Positions 41,770 to 49,959 of a stretch of DNA of 64,000 nt are shown here, in pieces. How positions within the stretch are numbered: position 1 is the stretch's first letter; the number at the start of each line of letters is the position of its first letter. The stretch is from Hymenobacter rubidus. GTDB lineage: Bacteria > Bacteroidota > Bacteroidia > Cytophagales > Hymenobacteraceae. The DNA is taken from positions 1 to 64,000 of the forward strand of contig NZ_JAERQF010000007.1 of assembly GCF_016734815.1 (NCBI RefSeq). Reading direction: 5' to 3'. The position numbers and the translations under genes are program-made. The notes beneath the pieces were generated by a model. It did not search any database. It saw only the letters and a program-made list of their open reading frames with translations, and was not told the origin of the DNA.

Positions 41770-43074
41770 ATGGCTTCCGCTGCTCCTTTTTCTTCTGCTG
41801 AGCCCTCGGCTGATTTGGCCGGTCAGGTAGCCGCGCGCGACGAGCAAATCAAGCAGCTCAAGCGCCAACTGCAGCTCAAGCAGTTTGAGTTGGATACTGT
41901 GCTAGGCGTGGCCCACGACATGACCGCCCGCGACCATTCCGTGGACGAGCTTTACCACATGCTGCGCCTCACGTTGCAAGGCCAGCGCAACGCACTCCAG
42001 GTCTTGCTGTTTGCGCACGAAGGGCAGGATTTTAAAGTGCGCCTGTCGCTGGGCGTTGACATGGCTGCCGCCGAAAAATTCAAGCTCAGCCGCCCGCTGC
42101 TCGACGGCGACGTGCGGCAGCCGCAGGCCGTGGAAGACCTGAACCTGGGGCCCGATTGGGACCGGTACGAGCTGATTCTGCCCATTCTGCGGCAGCGCCA
42201 GATAGTAGCCTACGTGTTTGTGGGCGGCCTGCGCACCGACCACGACCGCCAGCAGATGATTCCCTTCATCACCTCCCTGGCCAACACGCTGATGGGCGCC
42301 GTGGAAAACCGCCGGCTCCAGGCCCAGCGCGTTGCCGATGCCGCCGTGCGCAAGGAAATTGAAATTGCGCAGGAGGTGCAGGCCATGCTGTTTCCGCGCC
42401 ACCTGCCCAACGACAGCCACCTGGCTATTGAGCGCAGCTACGTGCCCCACACCGAAATCGGGGGCGACTACTACGACGTGGTGGAGATGGATGCCGACCG
42501 CCTGCTGCTGTGCGTGGCCGACGTGAGCGGCAAAGGCGTGCCCGCCTCGCTGCTGATGTCGAACTTCCAGGCCGGGCTGCGCACGCTGCTGCGCCAGGGC
42601 GTGGAGCTGGCCACCATCGTGCCCGAGCTCAACCACTTGCTGTTCCGCAACTCGGGCGGCGAGAAGTTCATCACCGCTTTCCTGGGCATCTACGACCGCC
42701 GCACCCGCCGCCTGCAGTACGTGAACGCCGGCCACAACGACCCGCTGCTGCTCGCCGACAACGGCAGCGTGCAGCCGCTCAAGCACGGCACCGTCATGCT
42801 GGGCATCATGGAAGAGCTGCCGCTGCTGCGAGTGGGCGAAATTGAAATTCCGCTCCATTCCCTGCTGCTGCTCTACACCGACGGCCTCACCGAAGTATTC
42901 GATGCCGACAACAACGAGTTTGGCGAGGAAGGCGTGCTGGCCGTGCTGCACCGCAACCGCTACCTGCCGCTGCCCAAGCTGCACCAGGAGCTGCTGCGCA
43001 GCATCAACGCCTTCAGCGCCCACAACGCGCAGTTTGCCGACGATGTGACTATTCTGAGCTGCCGGTTTAAATGA
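41770..43074 (+). CDS. PP2C-type (SpoIIE/RsbU-like) protein phosphatase with GAF-like sensor domain
   Basis: A 434-residue cytoplasmic protein. An N-terminal coiled coil (DEQIKQLKRQLQLKQFELD) is followed by a GAF-like domain (about 55-190), the linker helix EIEIAQEVQAMLFPRHLP, and the SpoIIE phosphatase domain. The latter has metal-binding Asp residues in EIGGDYYDVVEMD, LCVADVSGKGVPASLLMS and FADDVTILSC. Family members dephosphorylate anti-sigma antagonists; the target is not identified. Confidence 0.92.
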   Translation: MASAAPFSSAEPSADLAGQVAARDEQIKQLKRQLQLKQFELDTVLGVAHDMTARDHSVDELYHMLRLTLQGQRNALQVLLFAHEGQDFKVRLSLGVDMAAAEKFKLSRPLLDGDVRQPQAVEDLNLGPDWDRYELILPILRQRQIVAYVFVGGLRTDHDRQQMIPFITSLANTLMGAVENRRLQAQRVADAAVRKEIEIAQEVQAMLFPRHLPNDSHLAIERSYVPHTEIGGDYYDVVEMDADRLLLCVADVSGKGVPASLLMSNFQAGLRTLLRQGVELATIVPELNHLLFRNSGGEKFITAFLGIYDRRTRRLQYVNAGHNDPLLLADNGSVQPLKHGTVMLGIMEELPLLRVGEIEIPLHSLLLLYTDGLTEVFDADNNEFGEEGVLAVLHRNRYLPLPKLHQELLRSINAFSAHNAQFADDVTILSCRFK

Positions 43075-43097
43075 GCTGGGAAAATAGTAGGAAAGCA

Positions 43098-43205
43098 AAA
43101 AGCACGTCCTGCTGAGCGCAGCCGAAGCATCTCGCTCGCTTCGTTCAACGATTGAATTACTCTTGCACGCGAGATACTTCGGCTGCGCTCAGCAGGACGT
43201 GCTTT
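43098..43205. repeat. Palindromic repeat, family A variant (GTCCTGCTGAGC...)
   Basis: Arms AAAGCACGTCCTGCTGAGCG... and ...CGCTCAGCAGGACGTGCTTT with one mismatch in the pairing (GCATCTC against GAGATAC). Located between converging genes (phosphatase and O-antigen ligase). Confidence 0.9.
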
Positions 43206-43215
43206 TGCTCACTGC

Positions 43216-44706
43216 TCATTGCTCATTGCTTACTTCATCTGTAAGCGGAGCTTCTGCCAGCCACGTGTCGGACCGTACCAACAGGGCCAGGCACACGAAA
43301 AATACCGGCCCAATCTTGTCTACTTCCACCAGCTCGTTGAGCGTGAGGTGGAAAACGATGACGACCAGGGAGAGGGTGGCCGCCAGTACTACCCGACGCA
43401 CATCCGGCTGGCTGGCCGAGCGGTGATAAAGCCGTTCACCCGCCAGCAGGGCCGTAGCCACTAGGGTGAGGAACAGGACAAATCCCGGGATGCCCTGCTC
43501 GGCCAGCTGAAGCAGGAAATAGTTGTGCGTCGTTGATTTTTCGGGGTTGTCGCTTACATAGGTGCGGAAGCTTTTCACCGTGTAGCGCTTGTACTCGGGG
43601 TAAAAAGTAGCTGCTCCGCTGCCCACCAGGGGTTTGTCCCCAATCATGCGGGCGGCGGCTACCCAGCGGTACACCCGCTCCATGCCCGATACATCTTGGA
43701 GTTTATAAGTTGCCTCCAGGTGTTTTTCGAAATTTTTGCCGTTGAACACGGTGCGCTCGTAGTTGGGCGCGTACTCCATGTACCGGTCGCCGACCACCAC
43801 GTAGGCCACCGACAGCGTGACGCCCACGGCCGCTGCTACCAGCACCACCCGGGTCAGGTGCAGTCGCATCACCACGTAAAACAGGCCGGCGATGGGCAGC
43901 GACAAAATAGAAGCCCTTGTGTAGGAAGTAAGCAGCCCAAACAGCAGAATGCCCAACCCCCCCCGCCACGCCCAGCGCCCCCCCGCCGTGCGTGCCGCCT
44001 GCATGGCAAACCACCCAAACGGAATCAGTAGCGCCAGCATGGCTGCGTAGATGACGTGGTTGCGGAAAAACGGGTGCAACGACCAGTTAATCTGCTCGAA
44101 GCTAAAGCCTTTGGTGGCGTGCCGGCTGGCTACGTAAAGCACGCTCAGGCAGGCCCCGGCCGCGTACACCGAAGCAAAGCGCCAGGCATCGGCCGGCCGC
44201 CGCACAATGAGCAGGGTGCCCAGCAAAAACGGCGTGATGTACCACACCTTGGCCAGCAGGTACTTAATGGACTTGATGACCACCACCGAAAAAGCCGCGT
44301 CCACAGCCGTCCACAGCAGCATCAGCCCCAGAATGACCAGCAAGGGGTGCATCCATTCGCGGCGGGGCAATGGCCCCGCGCCCAGCACCAAGGCGCCCAG
44401 CACGCAGGCCGTGATGGCCAGCATGAGCGGCTCGGAAGGCACGTCCATGCTCAGGCCCCCAAACAGGCCAATTTCCTGGGTAAACGGCAAAATGAAAAAC
44501 AGCAGGTAGTACAGCCAGCGCCACTCGATGAGGGCCACCAGCAGGCCCACGGCCAGCAGCGCCGGCAGCAACAGCGCGGGCATTTCGGCCAGGGCCGCCG
44601 CCGCGCCGCCCGTCAGCAGCAGCGCGATAAAGCCCATAAACAGCAGCTGGGGCCCATCGAAGGACTGCCAGATGCGGTGCAGGCGCTCGTTTACGGGTGG
44701 GTTCAC
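43216..44706 (-). CDS. O-antigen ligase/polymerase-family membrane protein
   Basis: A 496-residue protein with about twelve membrane segments and one large periplasmic loop (about residues 315-400, GDRYMEYAPNYERTVFNGKN... then VGSGAATFYPEYKRY). The segment STTHNYFLLQLAEQGIPGFV is the Wzy_C/WaaL-type signature (HNxxLxxxxExGxxG). It polymerises or ligates surface polysaccharide. The GTG start overlaps the Wzz-like gene's stop by 4 bp, so the two form an operon. Confidence 0.88.
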   Translation of the reverse strand: MNPPVNERLHRIWQSFDGPQLLFMGFIALLLTGGAAAALAEMPALLLPALLAVGLLVALIEWRWLYYLLFFILPFTQEIGLFGGLSMDVPSEPLMLAITACVLGALVLGAGPLPRREWMHPLLVILGLMLLWTAVDAAFSVVVIKSIKYLLAKVWYITPFLLGTLLIVRRPADAWRFASVYAAGACLSVLYVASRHATKGFSFEQINWSLHPFFRNHVIYAAMLALLIPFGWFAMQAARTAGGRWAWRGGLGILLFGLLTSYTRASILSLPIAGLFYVVMRLHLTRVVLVAAAVGVTLSVAYVVVGDRYMEYAPNYERTVFNGKNFEKHLEATYKLQDVSGMERVYRWVAAARMIGDKPLVGSGAATFYPEYKRYTVKSFRTYVSDNPEKSTTHNYFLLQLAEQGIPGFVLFLTLVATALLAGERLYHRSASQPDVRRVVLAATLSLVVIVFHLTLNELVEVDKIGPVFFVCLALLVRSDTWLAEAPLTDEVSNEQ

Positions 44707-45776
44707 GCCGGACGCAGGGCACTCGGCCGGTTGTTGTGGCGGTACAGCTCGAGCAGCGCAATGAACACCACCGCCAGCGCAAACGTCAGCAGCATGGAGC
44801 CCAGCACGATGAGCGAGCGCACGGGCTTGAATTTCTTGGTGGCCGGATAGGCCTTCTGCACCAGGTACACGCTGGAAATGCGGCCCTTAATGCTCAGCTC
44901 GGCCGTTTCGTAGGCCGAGCGCGCCGCGATAAGGCGGCCCTGCAAATCGGCCACGCGGGTCGTGAACATGGCCAGCGAGTCGGTGCCGGCCACGTAGCTT
45001 TCCAGGTTGATGAGGTTGCCGCCGTCGGCACGGGTGAGGCCGCGCAGCGAGCGGCGCAGGCCGGCCACGTCGCCCCCGCTGGCTTCGGCCTTGCGCAGGG
45101 CCGCTTCGGTTTCGATGAGCTGCTTCACCATGTAGCGGCCCTGCATCTCCAGCCCAAAGATGCCGTATTTGCGGCGGGCGCCCACCAGCTCGCGGCGGCT
45201 GCGCTCGTAGCTGGTGCTCAGGTACTCGTAGCGCTGGCGGTAGAGGTCGAGCAGGTGCCGCCGGTTTTCCAGCGTCAGCTGCTGGTTCACCGAGTCGATA
45301 ACGTGCACCAACGTGTTGGCAATCTGGGCGGCCAGGTTTTTGTCTTTGTCCGTAAACGTAAGCTCGATGGCGTCGCGCTCGTTGTGCACAATGCTCAGGT
45401 TGCCGCTGAACTCGCTGAGCACGAAATTGTCGGTGGCATCATCGCCGGGAGGGCCGGCTTTATAGTGTTTGTAGAGATTGAATTTTTTGATGACCAATTC
45501 GGCTACCGTCTGCGATTCGCCGATGGAAATGGCCCGGTCCAAGTCTTCAGCCCGGCCACCCAGCTCGAGTTTGCCCCCGTCTACCAGGCGGTCAGGGTCG
45601 GTGGTTTGCGGGTTGGTAGGTATGAACACGGCCGTGGAGCGGTACACATTGGGCAGCAGCAGCGCCACGATGATGCTGACAATGGCTGCTAACCCCACGG
45701 CCCCAGCCACAAAGTATTTCCAACGGTTGATGATGGGCCCGATGCCCACCAGGGAAAAAGTAGGTGTAGATGACAT
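44703..45776 (-). CDS. Wzz/chain-length-determinant-type polysaccharide co-polymerase
   Basis: A 357-residue inner-membrane protein. An N-terminal membrane helix (YFVAGAVGLAAIVSIIVALL) is followed by a Wzz motif region (YRSTAVFIPTN), a long coiled-coil periplasmic part (LTLENRRHLLDLYRQRYEYL) and a Pro-containing second helix near the C-terminus (PVRSLIVLGSMLLTFALAVV). There is no tyrosine kinase domain. It controls chain length of the polymer made with the adjacent O-antigen ligase-type gene. ATG at 45776 is chosen; the frame is open to 45794. Confidence 0.88.
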   Translation of the reverse strand: MSSTPTFSLVGIGPIINRWKYFVAGAVGLAAIVSIIVALLLPNVYRSTAVFIPTNPQTTDPDRLVDGGKLELGGRAEDLDRAISIGESQTVAELVIKKFNLYKHYKAGPPGDDATDNFVLSEFSGNLSIVHNERDAIELTFTDKDKNLAAQIANTLVHVIDSVNQQLTLENRRHLLDLYRQRYEYLSTSYERSRRELVGARRKYGIFGLEMQGRYMVKQLIETEAALRKAEASGGDVAGLRRSLRGLTRADGGNLINLESYVAGTDSLAMFTTRVADLQGRLIAARSAYETAELSIKGRISSVYLVQKAYPATKKFKPVRSLIVLGSMLLTFALAVVFIALLELYRHNNRPSALRPA

Positions 45777-45902
45777 ACTGAAAGGAAAGCCCAACGCTCC
45801 GACAGGTTAATTATTGGGCAAGCGGCGGAAAAAGCAGCGGGCAAAGATAGCCGGAAATTGGCCTGGATTGGTTACAAGATGCGGCTGCTCGGGCCCGGTG
45901 CG

Positions 45903-45910
45903 TAGCTTTG
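45903..45910 (+). promoter_or_regulatory. Putative -7 box (TAGCTTTG) for the flippase gene
   Basis: An exact TAnnTTTG match, 13 bp before the GTG start at 45924 and in the divergent gap between the Wzz-like and Wzx-like genes. -33 element not clear. Confidence 0.4.
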
Positions 45911-45923
45911 CCAACCCAACGCC

Positions 45924-47396
45924 GTGCGGCGCGGGGCTATTTCAGGTTTTAGCTTACTCGTCGGCATCAAACGGTTTTTTGGCAATATCAGCTTCGTCGT
46001 CCTGCTCAACCTGCTGGTGAAACCCGGCTGGGTGGTGGTCGAAAACCTGGTGCAGGACCGGCTCGGGCACGCCACGTTCGGGCTGGTGACGGCCCTCTCG
46101 GCCCTTACGCTGGTGGTGGCGGCGCTGTCCGACCTCGGCCTCACGCCCTACGCCGTGCAGCGCGTGGCTGCCGAGCCCAGCTTCCTGGCCGAAACTTTTC
46201 CGACGCTGCTGCCGCTGCGTGGTGCGCTCAACTTTGTGGCCCTGGCCGTTATGCTGGTGGTGGGCTGGGGGCTGGGCTACCGGGGCAACGAGCTGCTGCT
46301 CCTCGGCGCGGTGGGCGCGGCGCTGCTGCTGGCCCAGTACGGGCAGTTTTTGCGCGGCACCCTGCAAGCCCATCAGAAGTTCAACACCGACGCCGTGCTC
46401 TCGGTGGTGGAGAAATTTGTGCTGCTGGGCGCCGTGCTGGTGCTGCTGCCCATCGGCCTCACCCTGCCCAATTACGTGGGGGCGCGGCTGAGCGCGGCAG
46501 CCTTTACCACGGTGCTCACATATGGGCTAATGACGCGCCTTTTTGGCCGAATTAAGTACCGCTGGCAGGGCCCCGTGGCCCGCACCGCCCTGCGCGCCAG
46601 TCTGCCCTTCGCCTTCATGACGCTGCTCTATGGCGTAAACGAGCGCATCGACATGGTGATGCTGGAGCGCCTGGCCTCGCCCACCGAGGCGGGCTACTAC
46701 GCCGGCGCCTACCGCTGGGTCGACGCCGTGATGATGTACGCCTGGACGGTGCTGCCGCTGTTTTTTGCCAAGTTTGCCAGCGTGCCGCGCGATGCCGTGG
46801 CCCAACGCCAATTGCTACACTTTGGGCAGCGCATTGTGGCGCTGCCGCTGCTGTTCATCGTAGCCTTCATTCTGTTTCGGGGCGAGGTGGTGTTCTGGCA
46901 GTTCAGCCACAGCAGCCCGGCCGAGGTGCAGCGCATGACGGTGTGCCTGAAAATTCTGTTCGTGAACGTGCTGGTGCACGCCTTCTTCGCCATCTACAGC
47001 ACCTTGCTCACCAGCACCACCCACGAGCGGGCGGTGAGCTGGCTGGTAGCCGGCAGCATCGTGCTCAACATTGGCCTAAACCTGTTTTTGCTGCCCCGCT
47101 ACGGCGCCGTGGCCGCCTCCCTCGATACGCTGCTGTGCGCCGTGGCCGTCTCCGTTGGCTACCTGGTGCTGGTGCGGCGGCGCACCAACGTGGGCGTGCC
47201 CTTCCGCCTGCTGGCCCGGCTGTTGCTGGCGTTCGGGCTGCTGTGCGGCGTGTGGTACGGCCTGCAATACGGCCTGAACGGCGCCCTAAGCTGGTGGCTG
47301 GAAGCGGGTATCATGGGCGTGGTGTTCGGATTGATTGTGCTGGGCACGGGGCTGGTGCAACGCAAAGAAATCAGCCAGTTGGTACCGAAACGGTAA
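45924..47396 (+). CDS. Polysaccharide flippase (Wzx/MATE-like)
   Basis: A 490-residue membrane protein with about twelve to fourteen helices. It begins GIKRFFGNISFVVLLNLLVK, with GWVVVENLVQDRLGHATFGL (the usual flippase first-loop pattern) and LYGVNERIDMVMLERL mid-way. It probably flips lipid-linked oligosaccharide for the neighbouring polymerase and glycosyltransferases. The start codon is uncertain: GTG at 45924 is the first available, and a later non-ATG start near the first helix is possible. Confidence 0.87.
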   Translation: MRRGAISGFSLLVGIKRFFGNISFVVLLNLLVKPGWVVVENLVQDRLGHATFGLVTALSALTLVVAALSDLGLTPYAVQRVAAEPSFLAETFPTLLPLRGALNFVALAVMLVVGWGLGYRGNELLLLGAVGAALLLAQYGQFLRGTLQAHQKFNTDAVLSVVEKFVLLGAVLVLLPIGLTLPNYVGARLSAAAFTTVLTYGLMTRLFGRIKYRWQGPVARTALRASLPFAFMTLLYGVNERIDMVMLERLASPTEAGYYAGAYRWVDAVMMYAWTVLPLFFAKFASVPRDAVAQRQLLHFGQRIVALPLLFIVAFILFRGEVVFWQFSHSSPAEVQRMTVCLKILFVNVLVHAFFAIYSTLLTSTTHERAVSWLVAGSIVLNIGLNLFLLPRYGAVAASLDTLLCAVAVSVGYLVLVRRRTNVGVPFRLLARLLLAFGLLCGVWYGLQYGLNGALSWWLEAGIMGVVFGLIVLGTGLVQRKEISQLVPKR

Positions 47397-47422
47397 ATTG
47401 CGCTGTAATCATCGACTCTCAA

Positions 47423-47519
47423 GAACGTCATGCTGCGCTTGTCGAAGCATGACGTTCCGCAATAGTAAATCAAATTACTGCTGCGGGAGAGATGCTTCGA
47501 CAAGCGCAGCATGACGTTC
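47423..47519. repeat. Palindromic repeat, family A
   Basis: Arms GAACGTCATGCTGCGCTTGT... and ...ACAAGCGCAGCATGACGTTC. The inner left arm has a small rearrangement: GAAGCATGACGTTCCGC replaces the expected GAAGCATCTCTC, as if the terminal motif had been copied inward. Confidence 0.88.
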
Positions 47520-47541
47520 CGTTTAACTTCCGTTGTTCCCC

Positions 47542-48696
47542 ATGCACGTTGCCGTCAATACTCGGTTTTTGCTGCCCGGCGCCCATTTAGAAGGCATCGG
47601 CCGCTTCACCTACGAGACGTTGGCTCGGCTGGTGGCGCAGCATCCGGAGGTGACGTTTCACTTTCTCTTTGATAGAGCTTTCGACAAGCGCTACCTCTTC
47701 GGGCCCAACGTGGTGCCGCATGTGCTGGCCCCGCCGGCGCGGCATCCGTTTCTGTACGTGGCGTGGTTTGAGGGCGCGGTGGCCCTGTGGCTGGCCCGGC
47801 ACCGGCCGGCGGCCTTCCTCAGCCCCGACGGCTTTACGACGTTGAACACGCGTGTGCCTCGCGTCACGGTCATTCACGACCTGGCGTTCGAGCATTTTCC
47901 GCTTGATGTGGGCCTGTTGCAGCGCAAGTACTACCACTTTTTCTCGCCCCGCTTCGCCCGCGCTTCCGAGCGGCTGGTGGCCGTGTCGGAAGCCACCAAG
48001 GCCGACATCGTGCAGACCTACGGCACCGCGCCGGCCAAAATCAGCGTGGCCTACAACGCGCCGGCCGAGCTGTTTCGGCCCCAGCCCGCGGCGGCGCAGC
48101 ACGAAATCCGGCGGCGCTTCAGCCAGGCACAGCCCTATTTTCTGTTCGTGGGAGCCTTGCAGCCGCGCAAAAACCTGGGCCATTTGCTGCGGGCGTTTGA
48201 CCAGTTCAAAACCACCGGCGGAGCGGCCGTAGCCGAGGCCCAGCTGCTCATTGTGGGCCGCAAGGCCTGGAAAGCCGGCCCCATCCTCGATGCCTACGAG
48301 CAGATGCAGCACAAAGCCGCCGTGCATTTTACCGGCCGCGTGGCCGACGCCGAGCTGGCGGGCCTGTACGCTGCGGCCCGCGCCACGGTGTATGTGCCCT
48401 ACTTTGAAGGGTTTGGCATTCCGATTGTGGAAGCGCAGGCCAGCGGCTGCCCGGTGCTCACGTCCAATGTCAGCTCCATGCCGGAAGTGGCCGGGGAAGG
48501 CGGCGCCCTGCTGGTCGACCCCAACCAGAGCGAAAGCATTGCCGCCGGCCTCACTCGGCTGTGGCACGATGCCGCGCTCCGCCAGCAACTGGTGGCCCAG
48601 GGGCAGGAAAACTTGCTCCGGTTTTCGTGGGCCCGCAGCGCCGAAGTGCTGTGGGAAGCCATTTTGGCGGCAACCAATCAAGGGCGCAAGCAGTGA
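47542..48696 (+). CDS. Glycosyltransferase family 4 (GT-B)
   Basis: A 384-residue retaining-type glycosyltransferase. N-terminal MHVAVNTRFLLPGAHLEGIG (GT4 opening), HDLAFEHFP, then the donor-binding C-terminal domain with YFLFVGALQPRKNLGHLLRA and the E-x7-E motif in YFEGFGIPIVEAQASGCPVL. It adds a sugar during surface glycan assembly, together with the Wzx/Wzy/Wzz-like genes. ATG at 47542 is preferred over a TTG three codons upstream. Confidence 0.9.
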   Translation: MHVAVNTRFLLPGAHLEGIGRFTYETLARLVAQHPEVTFHFLFDRAFDKRYLFGPNVVPHVLAPPARHPFLYVAWFEGAVALWLARHRPAAFLSPDGFTTLNTRVPRVTVIHDLAFEHFPLDVGLLQRKYYHFFSPRFARASERLVAVSEATKADIVQTYGTAPAKISVAYNAPAELFRPQPAAAQHEIRRRFSQAQPYFLFVGALQPRKNLGHLLRAFDQFKTTGGAAVAEAQLLIVGRKAWKAGPILDAYEQMQHKAAVHFTGRVADAELAGLYAAARATVYVPYFEGFGIPIVEAQASGCPVLTSNVSSMPEVAGEGGALLVDPNQSESIAAGLTRLWHDAALRQQLVAQGQENLLRFSWARSAEVLWEAILAATNQGRKQ

Positions 48697-48715
48697 GCGC
48701 ATGGCATCCGGGCCT

Positions 48716-48723
48716 TACTTTTG
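48716..48723 (+). promoter_or_regulatory. Putative -7 box (TACTTTTG) placed for leaderless transcription
   Basis: A TAnnTTTG match followed by four bases and the ATG at 48728, the same spacing as at menE (16359-16366). It implies a transcript starting at the start codon. Confidence 0.4.
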
Positions 48724-48727
48724 CACC

Positions 48728-49273
48728 ATGGCCCGTTCGCATCCTTACAATTTTGCCCATGTGCTGCTGCCCCAGCTGGCCTGGCGCCGGCCGGCCTCGG
48801 TGCGCCGCGAGCTGAGCGACCCCTACCTGGCCAAGGAGCTGCTGCACTACGTGTGGGACAAGGCCGCCGAAAACCTGCCCCCCGCCGACAAAATGGCCCC
48901 CAAAGGCCTGCGCCTGAGCTGGCACGAAGTGGCGGGCCGCGTCACGGCGCTGTTCCATTTGCCGCCGCCGCAGTCGACCATGGAGGCCTATTTTACGGCG
49001 CTGGTGTACGAAGAAGACGACGAGCCAGCCGAAACCGAAGCCGAAGAAACGCGGCCCCGCTACTTCACCCTCGAAGCCACGCTGGGCCTGAGCACCCCTG
49101 CCGGCATGCCCACCGTGGTGGGCGAATGGTCCGGCGACGTACACCGCCACTTGGGCCGGGGGCCCGCCGGGGGCCAGCCCGACACCGGCGCTTCTTTCCT
49201 GGCAGCGCTGGCGGGCGTGCTCGGCCCGCTGCCCGACACGAGCGTGCCGTTTATGCGCATCGTGCGTTCCTGA
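48728..49273 (+). CDS. Hypothetical protein in the polysaccharide operon
   Basis: A 181-residue cytoplasmic protein (MARSHPYNFAHVLLPQLAWR) with an acidic stretch (YEEDDEPAETEAEE) in the middle and the ending PLPDTSVPFMRIVRS. No family is recognised. ATG at 48728 follows a -7 box; another ATG at 48700 would add nine residues. Its TGA overlaps the deacetylase ATG (TGATG), which indicates co-translation. Confidence 0.7.
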   Translation: MARSHPYNFAHVLLPQLAWRRPASVRRELSDPYLAKELLHYVWDKAAENLPPADKMAPKGLRLSWHEVAGRVTALFHLPPPQSTMEAYFTALVYEEDDEPAETEAEETRPRYFTLEATLGLSTPAGMPTVVGEWSGDVHRHLGRGPAGGQPDTGASFLAALAGVLGPLPDTSVPFMRIVRS

Positions 49274-49959
49274 TGGCCATGCGGGCCCGGTTCGAAGCGG
49301 CGGCGCTCACCCGCCCGCCCCGCTTGCTGCACGCCCTGCTGCCCGGCTGCGAATGGACGGGCCCGCACCACACCGCCGCCAGCGCGCCGGTGCTCTACCT
49401 TACCTTCGACGACGGGCCCATTCCCGAAGAAACGCCCTGGGTGCTGGAGCAGCTGACGCTTTTCAACGCCAAAGCCACGTTTTTCTGCGTGGGCCAGAAT
49501 GTGGAGCGCTACCCCGAAATAGCCCTGGCGGCCCTGGCCGGCGGCCACCGCCTCGGCAACCACACCCACCACCACCGCAGCGCCTGGGCCACGGCCCGCG
49601 CCGAGTACCGGCAGGAAGCAGCCGATTGCCAGGCCGTTCTGGACGGGCTTCTGCTCAGGAAGGAACCGCCCACATCGTTGGAAAAACCGCTATTCCGGCC
49701 GCCCTACGGCCGCCTTACCTGGCCGCTGCTGCCACTGCTGCGGCCCGAGTTTCGGCTCATCATGTGGTCGGTGCTGACGCGGGACTATGACCCCGGCCTG
49801 CGTCCCGAAGACTGCCTGCGCTTTGCGCTGGCCGCCGTGCGCCCCGGCGACATCCTCGTTTTTCACGACAGCCGCAAGGCCAGTGTGCGGCTGCGCTACG
49901 TGCTGCCCCGGCTGCTGGCGCACTTTGCTGAGCGCGGCTTTGCGTTTCTGACCCTGTGA
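49273..49959 (+). CDS. Polysaccharide deacetylase family protein (CE4/NodB)
   Basis: A 228-residue NodB-fold enzyme that removes acetyl groups from N-acetyl sugars. Motif 1 TFDDGP (catalytic base and metal Asp), motif 2 GNHTHHH (metal His), motif 3 RPPYGRLT and motif 5 GDILVFHDS (catalytic His) are present; motif 4 (WSVLTRDYDP) is looser. No signal peptide is evident. It overlaps the gene before by one base and the gene after by 4 bp (GTGA). Confidence 0.9.
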   Translation: MAMRARFEAAALTRPPRLLHALLPGCEWTGPHHTAASAPVLYLTFDDGPIPEETPWVLEQLTLFNAKATFFCVGQNVERYPEIALAALAGGHRLGNHTHHHRSAWATARAEYRQEAADCQAVLDGLLLRKEPPTSLEKPLFRPPYGRLTWPLLPLLRPEFRLIMWSVLTRDYDPGLRPEDCLRFALAAVRPGDILVFHDSRKASVRLRYVLPRLLAHFAERGFAFLTL

